Assembly (NCBI GenBank): GCA_010645155.1
Contig: JAAGOF010000071.1
Location: 957,110-1,021,109 of the forward strand
Length of the DNA: 64,000 nucleotides
Source: Tigriopus japonicus
Lineage: Eukaryota; Arthropoda; Copepoda; Harpacticoida; Harpacticidae
Direction: 5' to 3'
The stretch's first letter is position 1. Every line of letters starts with the position of its first letter. The position numbers and the translations under genes were made by a program. The notes under the pieces are model-generated. The model was not told the origin of the DNA. It was given only the letters and a program-made list of their open reading frames with translations, and searched no databases. Of the stretch, positions 36,021 to 46,100 are shown piece by piece.

Positions 36021-37855
36021 ATGATCAATCGTCGTCCCAAAGTGGAATTGCACGCCCATCTCAACGGATCGATCTGGCCGGAACGCCTTTGGGCGTTGAA
36101 GGCGGCTCATCAACGTCGATTCCCTCAAGACGAGCTTCCCGTCTTTCCGCCATGGTTTGACCCGACCATTTCGGCTGACAGGAGGCGTATCTTGACTTTC
36201 GACGACGTCTTTCCCTTGTTTGGCGTGGTCCAAGCCCTGACCGACCACCCGGAGGGCGTGGCTCAGGCTGTCAGGGGCGTGGTGGCCGATTTTCAGGCGG
36301 AAGGCGTGCGCTATCTGGAATTGAGAAGCACTCCGCGGTAAATGAACGGAATACGGGTCGTGTTCGGGCCAATTTCAGGATCTCGGAAGTTTTTCTGTGA
36401 TGTGTGTGATTTGTGATTTTCCAAATCTTTTTTAGAAAGATTGTTTAGGGTGTTTTGCAGTTATACGGAAATTTTAACTAAAAGAACGTTCACAAAATCC
36501 TGTGTGAAAAGTGCGGTTTTCCGATTTATTTATCGGAGATTTATAGGGATTTTGTAGGAAGATTTTATCCGGAGCATCTTGGAAAATTTGGATGAAACGC
36601 GCTTGATATGAGTCGTAGTTCTTGAAATTGAATGATAATTTGGCTGTGTGGAATCTCGACATTTTGAAAGACTTCATTCTGACAAAAGAAACGAATCCCG
36701 TCATCATTTTCTAAATAGACAATGTTTCAAAACTACAATTAGAAACAGGACCACCCATTTGGAGTCTTAGTCATGAATTAATTCAATCTTGTTGAGACAT
36801 CGAATTGTTTTAAAGTACTCTCAGACCTCCGACACAATATCAGTTCAAGATTACCAAAGAAACTCTTAACGAGGTCATAATCTACCCCAAAAGTACATTA
36901 GAGATCTACCATTGATCTTCTGAAGGCTCGATCAAGATTTACGATTACCATACAATTTTTAATTTGTTATCGAATATGGCACAGCTAATGTCATTGCCGA
37001 TGAAGGTTTGTTTTAAAAACATCTAATAGTAAGTGACTAAAAATGGATCACAGTAGCAAAATTCATTCTCAATTACATTTTCCAAACAAGTGAAAGCTTC
37101 CGACGATACTGAAGTTGGTGTCCATTTCACGAGCGATACCGGGTCGCATGACCAAATTGGAATACATGCGGACCATTTTGGAAACCATCACCAACCTCAA
37201 TGCCCAATATCAAGGCCAGATCCTAAGCAAATACCTCGTTAGTCTGGATCGACGCCAAGGTTTGAACTTGGCCGAAGAGACTCTGACTTTAGCCATTGAG
37301 CTTCGGTCCGAATTTCCCGATATTTTAGTTGGCTTGGATTTATCTGGCGATCCAAGATCGGGTGATGCTCGCTCATTCATACCCCTTCTACAAAAAGCTC
37401 GCCAACATGGGCTCAAATTGGCCATTCACCAAGCCGAAGTACCCAATGAATCGGAAACCATGACTATTCTCACTGAGCTCAAACCGGATCGAATCGGTCA
37501 TGGAACGGCCATTTATCCAGATCTCGGAGGATCGCCAAGTCTTTGGCAAGCTCTATTGACCTCCAAAATCCCCGTGGAGGTTTGTTTGACCTCGAATTTG
37601 TTCTGTCGCTCGGTTCCTTCACCTGAGCAACATCATGTGGTCCAATTGCAGTCAGCTCATCACCCATTCGTCATTTGCACGGATGATCAGGGCATTTTCT
37701 TCAAGAACCTCTCCCAAGAATATGACTTGGTTCAAAGTATCCTCGGATTGTCGAATGAAGACATGGACCATTTGGCCTTGAAAGCGATTGATTATGCCTT
37801 TGCTTCAGACTCTGAGAAAGAAATACTGCGAAATGATTTTAAAAAGAGCCAATAA
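36021..37855 (+). CDS. ADAL: N6-methyl-AMP deaminase (adenosine deaminase-like)
   Basis: Two exons: 36021-36337 and one that must start at or just before 37134 and ends with TAA at 37853-37855. The protein belongs to the adenosine/AMP deaminase superfamily, ADAL/MAPDA branch, which deaminates N6-methyl-AMP from RNA turnover to IMP in the cytosol. Metal- and substrate-binding motifs are present: HAHLNGS (residues 11-17), LDLSGDP, HQAE, DRIGHGT and CTDDQG, with the catalytic Glu in HQAE. Exon 1 ends ACTCCGCG|GTAAAT in phase 2, while the visible acceptor CACGAG|CGATACC would need phase 1, so the junction is unresolved. An acceptor-like CCTTCCTTAG ends ten bases before the ATG. CIAO1 starts 49 bases after the stop. 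Confidence 0.93.
36338..37133 (+). other. ADAL intron (3' boundary approximate)
   Basis: About 0.8 kb of AT-rich sequence between the two ADAL exons. A strong acceptor TGTTTTGCAG lies near 36460, but the frames that follow do not extend the deaminase fold, so a small middle exon was not confirmed. Confidence 0.6.
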
Positions 37856-37904
37856 GTTATTTTGTTAATCCAATGCTGGATCTTTTTCAGGTTCCGACAA
37901 CACG

Positions 37905-38912
37905 ATGGGCTTAAAAGAGCTCCAAACTCTGACAGGTCACACAGGTCGAGTGTGGAATTGTTCATGGAATCCTAAGGGCACATTACTAGCTACAAGTGGT
38001 GAGGACACGCATATTCGGTTATGGGGCAAAGAGGGCGATCAATGGGTCACCAAAACCATCCTGAGTGAGGGTCACACCCGTACTGTCCGAAATGTGGCTT
38101 GGTCAGCTTGTGGAAATTACATCGCCGCTGCCAGTTTTGATGGAACTGTGTCCATTTGGGACCGGAAAAGTGGCCAATTCGAGTGTAATGCCACCCTCGA
38201 AGGCCACGAAAATGAGGTGAAGGCTGCATCTTGGTCCAGATCCGGCAACTTTTTGGCCACCTGCTCTAGAGACAAGAGTGTATGGGTTTGGGACGTGGAT
38301 CAAGATGAGGATGAGTACATGTGTGCTAGTGTGTTGCAAGCTCATACTCAAGATGTGAAAAGAGTGAAATGGCATCCTTTGGAAGATACCTTGGCCTCGT
38401 GCTCTTATGATAATCGACTCAAATTGTTCAAAGAGGACGATGATGATTGGGTGTGCGTGTCGACCTTATCGTCCCATGATTCAAGTGTGTGGAGCTTTGC
38501 CTTCAATAAAGATGGCTCCCGAATCGCGTCTTGCTCCGAAGATGAAACAATCAAGATCTGGCAAGAGTTTAAGCCGGGAAATGAGCAAGGAATCAAGACC
38601 CCGGGCAAGGATTCGGCCTGGAAATGCGTTTGTACCCTCAGTGGATATTTCAGTCGACCCATTTACGACATTGATTGGTGTGCTCAAAGTGGGTTCATCG
38701 TGGCTGCTGGAGGGGACAATTCCATTCAGGTGTTCAAAGAAAGCGATACTTCTAAGGATCTCAATGCTCCCGAATTCGAGAAAGTGATTGCTCAGAACGA
38801 CGCTCATTCCGAGGACGTGAATTGTGTAGCTTGGAATCCGACAGAACGAGGTCTTCTGGCCTCTTGCAGTGATGATGGAGACATCAAAATTTGGTCCTTG
38901 ACCGAGTGTTGA
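37905..38912 (+). CDS. CIAO1: Cytosolic iron-sulfur assembly component 1 (WD40)
   Basis: An intronless 335-residue WD40 protein, the length expected for CIAO1/Cia1. Seven blades are visible, with WD-type ends such as IRLW, VSIWD, VWVWD, LKLF, IKIW, IQVF and IKIW. CIAO1 is the beta-propeller of the cytosolic Fe-S targeting complex with MMS19 and CIAO2B, delivering clusters to cytosolic and nuclear apoproteins. The start is the ATG at 37905, 14 bases after an acceptor-like TCTTTTTCAG and 49 bases after the ADAL stop on the same strand. That spacing leaves little room for an independent promoter. The AATAAA signal directly abuts the TGA stop (38913-38918). ECHDC3 converges 51 bases away. Confidence 0.96.
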   Translation: MGLKELQTLTGHTGRVWNCSWNPKGTLLATSGEDTHIRLWGKEGDQWVTKTILSEGHTRTVRNVAWSACGNYIAAASFDGTVSIWDRKSGQFECNATLEGHENEVKAASWSRSGNFLATCSRDKSVWVWDVDQDEDEYMCASVLQAHTQDVKRVKWHPLEDTLASCSYDNRLKLFKEDDDDWVCVSTLSSHDSSVWSFAFNKDGSRIASCSEDETIKIWQEFKPGNEQGIKTPGKDSAWKCVCTLSGYFSRPIYDIDWCAQSGFIVAAGGDNSIQVFKESDTSKDLNAPEFEKVIAQNDAHSEDVNCVAWNPTERGLLASCSDDGDIKIWSLTEC

Positions 38913-38918
38913 AATAAA
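38913..38918 (+). promoter_or_regulatory. Poly(A) signal AATAAA of CIAO1
   Basis: AATAAA begins at the base immediately after the CIAO1 stop codon, so the 3'UTR is probably only 10-30 bases, consistent with the compact convergent arrangement with ECHDC3. Confidence 0.65.
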
Positions 38919-38963
38919 CATATATAAATATAACGCAAAAGGGCATTTGATTTCAAATCTGAC

Positions 38964-39821
38964 TTATATTTTCTCTGACGTATGCGACCAAGTGGGTTTG
39001 CGTTTTTCCTTGAAAGCCGAAATACCTTCTTGAGCATCTTTATATTTAAGATTCTCCACCATGACCCCACCTCCTCTCTCAAACGCGGGTGAAATCCCCA
39101 TTTCGAGCTGTTGGTAAAAGAACCGTTTACCCAAAGTCACAATAGCTCGAGGCTTGTCAATGATAGCTTGACACGTGGCCTCGATCTCGGCCTCTAGATC
39201 CTCTTCTGGCACAACCTTAGACACAAGACCAGCTCTCAAGGCCTCTTGGGCATTGATGGGCTTGCCCGTGAGCAACATATAGGAGGCCACTTTCCGTGGA
39301 ACTGCCCGAGCTAATGGGATTCCGGGAGTGGAACAGAACACCCCAAAACTACTCCCGGGAGTGGAAAATTGGGATCGTTCGCTGGCCAGAACAATATCAC
39401 ACATGGCCACCACTTGACAACCAGCAGCCGCTGCCAATCCATCAACCACGGCAATCACGGGCGATTCCCCGCGAACAATATCGGCCATAAGGTCATTACA
39501 ACATTGAAAGATCTCTCGATGCTTGTCGATTCCATCTTCGGTGGTCATTTCTTTCAAATTATGACCGGCGGAAAAGGCCGGACCATGACCAGAGAGCACG
39601 ATAGCTCGAACTTGATCATTGGCATGGGCCTCAGCCAAGGATTTTCGCAATCCCGTCATCATCTCCAAGGACAGGGCATTTCGAGTCTTGGGCGAGTTCA
39701 AGGTGATTCTCTGGACCCCATTCTGGAAATGGGAGTGAATCAAGGTCCCCTCGTTGCTCAAATGACTGTTGAATCGAGGAAAATGGAGGGAGCGGGCCAA
39801 AACTTGAGGCCGGCAAAGCAT
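38964..39821 (-). CDS. ECHDC3: Enoyl-CoA hydratase domain-containing protein 3, mitochondrial
   Basis: An intronless 285-residue crotonase-fold protein. The Arg-containing N-terminus (MLCRPQVLARSLHFPRF) suits a mitochondrial presequence. Oxyanion-hole segments are present (SAGHNLKEM near 95; DGLAAAAGCQVVAMCD near 138-153), followed by FCSTPGIPLARAVPRKVA and a family-typical C-terminus (GISAFKEKRKPTWSH). The two catalytic glutamates of true enoyl-CoA hydratase are absent: the sequence has GCQ where hydratases have GCE, and TPGSS where they have QPE. ECHDC3 relatives share this as far as I know, so hydratase activity should not be assumed. The start is the first ATG, two bases after an acceptor-like CATCATTAG. 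Confidence 0.93.
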   Translation of the reverse strand: MLCRPQVLARSLHFPRFNSHLSNEGTLIHSHFQNGVQRITLNSPKTRNALSLEMMTGLRKSLAEAHANDQVRAIVLSGHGPAFSAGHNLKEMTTEDGIDKHREIFQCCNDLMADIVRGESPVIAVVDGLAAAAGCQVVAMCDIVLASERSQFSTPGSSFGVFCSTPGIPLARAVPRKVASYMLLTGKPINAQEALRAGLVSKVVPEEDLEAEIEATCQAIIDKPRAIVTLGKRFFYQQLEMGISPAFERGGGVMVENLKYKDAQEGISAFKEKRKPTWSHTSEKI

Positions 39822-42192
39822 GGCTAATGATGAGGATAAGGATCACCACCACTTCTCTCACAGATATGTTGTGTCCAGGGTTCGTGTGTACGTTTGATCG
39901 TACATGCGTAGTAGCACAAGCGTGTGTATTGCTGCGTGTGGATGAGAGGATGTGCGGAATAATAATACACATCCACGCATGCATCTCATGTGTTGGGCTT
40001 GTTTGTGTGCGAGAGAGCAGTCACGATTGGAGCGACTGAACTGAGACTGTATGAATGGCGTAGAGGCATGTTTTCCTAGTAACGAGTAACTAGTTATGTG
40101 TTTGCCAAGGGGAAAATGACCCTTATGATGAATAAAAGCTGGAAAAATAGGTGTTTTTTGGATTTGTTTTGCAGCCAAAAAATATTATCTATTTGAATAA
40201 AAGTGGATTTGGTCTTCAAAAATCAGAAGATCTCATGAACCAAAAGGAGATATATTGCGTTGAAAAGAAGAATTGCTTTATATTTTGAAGAAGTACTAAC
40301 TTTTGCGTTGACATCTTAGCTAGGCTTAGAAAAAATATTTTTTGCTAATAGACATACATTTATCAACAATGGCTGGTGCTGGTGCATTGCTTGATTTGTA
40401 CATCTACATTTTATTTCTATTTTTTAGTTTATGTCACTTCTTTTTTGGCGAATCAGTATGGCCTACAACTACTGTTTTTGTGCTTTGAGGAATTTCTTTT
40501 TAGACTTGATCAAAAAATAGAAACAGAAACAACTATGAGCAAAGCCAATTTTCAAAAACTTTGCATTTTTGTCAAATGAGTCAGGCGCACAATTCTTTTG
40601 GCAAATCAATCAGGAAAATTAAAGATCTTCATGATATTTAAAATAATTAGCCAATTTGACTATCATATCTGAAACTGGGTAAATATTCGACCATATTCAA
40701 ACTGGATGTGAATTATCAAACAAATATTCATTTAAGTAATTGTCGTCCGTCATGTTTTCACACATCTTTCCGTCTTTTAGTTGTGACGTTTTTGGCACCA
40801 AATTCCATGTAGCAGGAAACTCGTAACTCACTCGTAAAAGAGGAGAGAGTTGTTTGAGAAATTGAAACTTAACAAGATTATATATGCGCATTGCCCTGGC
40901 TTCCTTCCCATGGAGAAGTTTATCAAACTTGGAGGTCCCTTCGCTTGTATTTTTTTTTTTGTGTGTAACAAGAATTCTTTATTGGCACATGAGATTATTT
41001 CCAAATACTGCGTTGTGATAGCGTTGAATAACAAATCTTTTGAGGAACAAAAAACGAGGCGAGGTCATAACTGGAACTTTGAACAATTATGGCATCAGCT
41101 CTTCAAAAAAAGAGGGTGGTTTTGGTGGAAGACAAAGTAAAGATGAATTATATTTAGGGGCATCATACTGTATCGTACAACAGTAGAGAGTTATTGAAAG
41201 ATGGGTTTCCCAAACTTCCCAAGACATGACTGCTGCCGAAACACGGAATTTTTCATTTGTAGCGAGTTCAAGATTAATAAGAGAAGTTGGATCAGGTCGA
41301 TAAATGAATATGTTGACGACCGAAACGAAAAAAAAAGCTTGAACCAACGAGATACTTGAAAACAACTTGAACAAATGGTCATGGGAGTGAACGAATGAAA
41401 AATAGTGTCATATACAAAAATTTCCTGGCCAATGGGGGGGTCGTGGTGGGGATAAAATCATTTGGAATGCGTCGATTCCTTGCGCCATGAGAGTTTCCTT
41501 TTTTTCTGAGCAAAATCGATAAAATGAGAATTTTATACTTTGGAAGAACTCCTAGATCTTCATAGGGAGTGAAAGTTGGTTGTTTTAGAGTTGGTTCATC
41601 ATGACTTAAAAAAACGATACGTTAGATGGCACAACCTCGTTAAAGGCATTGGCCATTTCTTGGAGGAAAATTCGAAATGACAATTGAAAATTCCTCCTCG
41701 GAGAAACGACCAAATCCATCCGCCCTCAAGGTTTAGAGAGCAATGAACGGGGCTGGTTGGATGGTTGGTTGGTTTGTCTGGCTTATGGTGTACCATCAAG
41801 CTTAAAATCATTAGGTCACGCTTGGTTATGAGCTTTGGTTAAAAAAAATAGAGGGGCGACTGTCCGAACTTCGGAAGCTGGCAAGGCCGCACCCGGATTT
41901 CAAGTCAATGAGCCTCGATTGACTTTGGAAAGATGGTTGGTTGATGGTTTGGGTTTCGTCATGAAGTTGGGGAATCTTAGGGTCTACTCGATATGAAATC
42001 ATCGGCCGAATTCACGGCCGTATCACAGCATTCATCGAGAGACCTTGACGTTTGGGTGGGGTTCGGTGGTCGGAGGTTTGTGGACCTTATCACAGGAATT
42101 GTCACTTTCTTGTTCTGAAGGAGGCCACCTTGGGTTTGCTGTTGAAAGTTCTGGGGGTTCCTCCTCTTGAGTGCGTCTTCAACTATCGGAGT
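39822..42192. other. Intergenic, nothing recognised
   Basis: No convincing coding exon. The part near 42000-42170, read on the minus strand, stays open for about 66 codons after the REDD stop. It is taken as 3'UTR because it begins after an in-frame stop and lacks an acceptor. Confidence 0.5.
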
Positions 42193-43142
42193 TTAAAGGT
42201 GAAACTGAGCTAGTCTGGATCCAGACGAGCTCCGATACAACTGCTCCTTGCGCACTTCATATTGGCCACTTATCTAAAAAAAAGTCAAGGGCACTTGAGT
42301 TTAACAAAAAACAACCTTGCCATGTTATCTTTGGCTTCGATCTAATTGATTCACTTACCACAAGTTCCTTCTTGCCTCCAGTGAACTGTTCAACCAGCCA
42401 GTTCTTCAAGGCCACCCCAAGGCGTTTCTCCTCCTTCAGAATCAAGGTCAAGCGGAAAGTGCTGACCATGTTATTGTCAACCGCGATCACCCCAAGAGAC
42501 CGCTCAGATTCTCGACCATTGGTTTGCTCACGCATTTTCAGGATCACAGTGGCACCACGAACACCATAAGGCTCGTCCTCAGACATGTGCAGGATATCAT
42601 GAACTGCCTCGGTGAGTGTGGTATGCAGGCCGACAAAGGCCAATTCGCCACGGTCTTGATTGGCCACTCGGATCAAATAGGCAACCTACAAGTAACCAAA
42701 TCAACCCTTTGTTCCTTTCAAAAGATACCCGGATCAAGGGAAGATGTATTACCTGTTCTTCCAATCGGTCGGTCAGAAACTCGTGGAGCTCAAAGTGTCG
42801 AAGATGAGCCACGGGACTTCGAACAGACACCTCCAGGCTCTGACTACTCGTGCTAGATCGGGCGATCGAGCTTGTAGATGAATCTGTGGATCCCGAGCGT
42901 TGCGACAGTTCGGATCCCGATGATCCCAAGCACCTCGAAATGGGCGAAATGGGGCGTTCTTCGGCCTCACAATGGTAGAAGTCGTTCTCCTCCTCTTCGA
43001 ACGACAAACTACTCACACTTCCCAAGAACAGACGTCGTCGTCGCAGTTGTTCCATGGAGGGTTTTTGGGTCTCCATTGGCAAAGGACTAGTTCCAATGGC
43101 ACCACTGGATCGTTTGGGACTGACCATCAAGGTTTGAGCCAT
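42193..43142 (-). CDS. DDIT4/REDD-like (scylla/charybde type) mTORC1 inhibitor
   Basis: Three exons, 42753-43142, 42359-42685 and 42193-42273, joined in phase 0 by introns of 67 and 85 bases with GTAATA/CTTGTAG and GTAAGTG/TTTTTTAG sites, give 265 residues. The C-terminal half matches the RTP801/DDIT4 domain: SDILHMSE-type segment (VHDILHMSEDEPYGVRGATV), VDNNMVSTFRLTLILK, and the end VISGQYEVRKEQLYRSSS. The N-terminal 110 residues are Ser-rich and probably disordered, as in the family. REDD proteins are stress-induced (hypoxia, starvation, DNA damage) and restrain TORC1 through the TSC pathway. An acceptor-like CATCTTGTAG ends one base before the chosen ATG (43140-43142). Upstream the frame stays open and contains CEHCQGSG, but has no ATG. 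Confidence 0.9.
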
Positions 43143-46100
43143 ACTACAAGATGAAGATTGGGAACCTTTGGTACAGAGATGGACTGGATAGGTTGGCTTA
43201 AAAAGAACCCCCTCCTCCGAGGTTCGATTTAGTTTTCCAGAGCCTTGACAATGTTCGCATGGCACGACCGTCAGGTACGTTATCGAACCAACATGGAATG
43301 GTTGAAACACGTGTCTTTGATCAGCGTTGTTTTACTTTTTGGTCAGGCCATGCGACAAAAATGAGGCTGTTGTAAACCGGTAAACAGAATACACCCCACG
43401 CACTGCAGGCATACTTCGTGATTGAGTCATACAAAAAGTTCCGGCGACTATTGATCGGAAATGTTCGATTGTGATTGGAGAGGCGGAAAGAGTTCTGATG
43501 CAACTTTCGTCACAAGTGTCACAGATAATTCAGGTCAAGGCTTAATAGAGTTACTCTAATCGAGTTGTTAGAGGTATGGGCTCAAACGAAGTAACTTAAT
43601 TGCAATTATAGCCAAGAGGGCAAATATGATTCATCTAGAGGTTAGCTATGCAGCTATATATATTAAGAAATTAGTGTCTCTTTGAACTTTGCCTCAGAAA
43701 AATCATATTGTGAAAATGTTTTGAAGTAAAGGGAGGTTCATGTTCTTCTAATAAAAAATGAAGAGGTCTATCATCACACCATTCGAAATTGTCTTTGAGC
43801 TTACCTTGGTCAAGAAAAGGATCACTTTACTTTGAGTCACTGGAAACTACTGACAGGTGTTCGTTCCAAAAAGTTCCTCTAAAAGTTGGAGCGAGGCTGC
43901 TAAATAGTAGGCACTCACTATCAAGGTTACACCTTTCAATCTCGACGCTTTAGTACTACAGTTCAAACTGAAGGTTAAACTTCAGAGTGCTCCGTTTTAT
44001 TGTCCTTCGGATCAGGCCTGCAAGTCCATATCTCGTGGCCTCGAGGAGAATTGCTCCAAGTATGCTTGCTTGCTTGCGGCCAATGGGCTCGCCATCCTCC
44101 GTTTCAATCACATTAAACGGAGGCTTGGTCCGCGCGTAGCAACAGAAAAGCGCGAGGAAAACAAAGCATAGAAAAAAGGCTGTTCGGTGACTCTCCTCCT
44201 TAATTAAAAGCAGAGACATGGGAGTTAGTTGAACCTTGGGAAATGGATTAATTGTAAAAACAGGCACCAACATCCATTCGTTGATGTGGTTTGGAGGCTT
44301 CAAGCCATTTTATCTTTGTTTCGCGCTTGTATTTAAGAGTTAGAAAAAGTTCGGCTTTTCCATCGACGCCTGATTTCATCCCAGATAGTGCTTGCGCACC
44401 TTTCGCTCGAGAGTTTCCTAAATAGGCCTAGACTGTTTGAATGAATAGAATAAAGGCATTGATTCTACGTCGTTTTGTCGATGGAATGGAAAAAGGACCG
44501 ACCGACCTCTGACGTTAAACCCTACGTTCTCCTCGTTTGTAATCTAATTTTAGCCGAATCAATACTATGGATAGACCTTTTGTCATAATTTGGTTGTCCA
44601 AGGAAGATGAAGCCCAGTGAAACCATTACCATCACAAGCCCTTTCAACACTCTCATGGATGTAGAAAAGTCGGGCTTGCGTTGCATTTTCACCATGTATG
44701 GCTTCCTCTGGAGGAAAAAACTTGTTTTAATGAAGTTCAACAAACTTGAAAATTTTTAGCTCCTGAACCCTTTCATTAACCAGAGGCCGCCTTAAACAAT
44801 AATGGACCGGCAGTATGGATGGAAGGCTACAAAAAAGGCGACTATTTTTGGTTGCTTCTCAAGAAATAGTCAGTTGGAAATAAGAAAGTAAGCCACATCA
44901 GACTTCTTTTCTGAAGGCATTTCTCAGTTATGGTGCAAAGGGGGAAAATGTCTCCTTGATGAGAACGAGAAAACCGATCCTGTTCCCTCGATTCAGTAAT
45001 AATTCATTCACCGATATGATAACCAGAAGGGCCAAGACGGTTAGAAAAGAAAGCAAAAAGATACAGGATGTCAAATACGAGGGCAAATGTCCCTTGTTCT
45101 CATCCTGTCCCAACAAATCACCGACGCAGGTTGAGGAAATATGACACACATCATTTCAACTGTTCGGCTTTCCAACTCGATTACTGTACGCTGAATTACT
45201 GTCGTACTGAAGGACCGACTACCTTTTCCGGAACATTTTTCACTTTGTGACATGTCTACTATTTAAAAGATCGGGCCTTCACCTTCAAACTTCACGATTC
45301 ATCGTTGGCCTGTGCTTTAACGACTTACTTACATTCAGACAATCCCATTCGTTCTACCTATTGCCATTCTGGATCTTCACATTCGTGATTTTCAGATTGT
45401 TTTTGTCTGGCTCTGCGGAGGTATTTTTCACGAAAAGGGCAGTACAAGGAGTTCAAAACTCGAACTGATCAAATGGAAGAACGTACTATGCTCATCCGTA
45501 GAATTTTTATCTGAAGAACGCTCCGTACTACTTGTACATTGTGAGTGCTTCCTAAACGGACTTTAAGTAGTACTACTTGCAGGATGTACTTTGAGGGTTT
45601 TATAGAGACCACAATAATCCTTTGGTCTGAGAACGTACTGTTTCTACTGATAGTAAATTTGAAGAGAATTGCGAAGGGACTTGTTAAAATATGTGCACGT
45701 TGTCGAGATCGCCTCCGCCTTAAAATCTTTTTTTCCTTTCGTCGACCCAAAATCCAAAGACCAGTTCTAGCCTGAAACATATGGATTGACTGGGCCTTCA
45801 TTTGCGTCTTTATTGAATCAATTTATATCTAAAAAATCGTTCACAAATATCTCAATGTGCTCAAGCACATAGTCAAGAAATTCTGAACCTGTTAGGGTTC
45901 GAAAAAAAGCCCAAAAAAGCATCGCTTTATTCAAGATCTCAAGCCCTGTTTCTGTTTTGAAAATGAATTTCACCAAGATCCAATTAGCGGATATTTTCTG
46001 GATGCGAAATCGGGATATTCCAAAAGTGGGTCAGACGAGTTGCAAATCTGATGGCCAGTGTTTTTGGCCTTCAAATCGGTCCTTCAATCCTTGGGACTCC

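Noticed and set aside
41977..42180. Open minus-strand frame of ~66 codons (DALKRRNPQNFQQQ...) after REDD
   Set aside because: It follows the REDD stop codon, and REDD already has its family-typical C-terminus; no acceptor feeds into it. Taken as 3'UTR.
45469..45801. 110-codon basic frame (RRKEKKILRRRRSRQ)
   Set aside because: Basic run is due to local composition; no other support, and no neighbouring exon.
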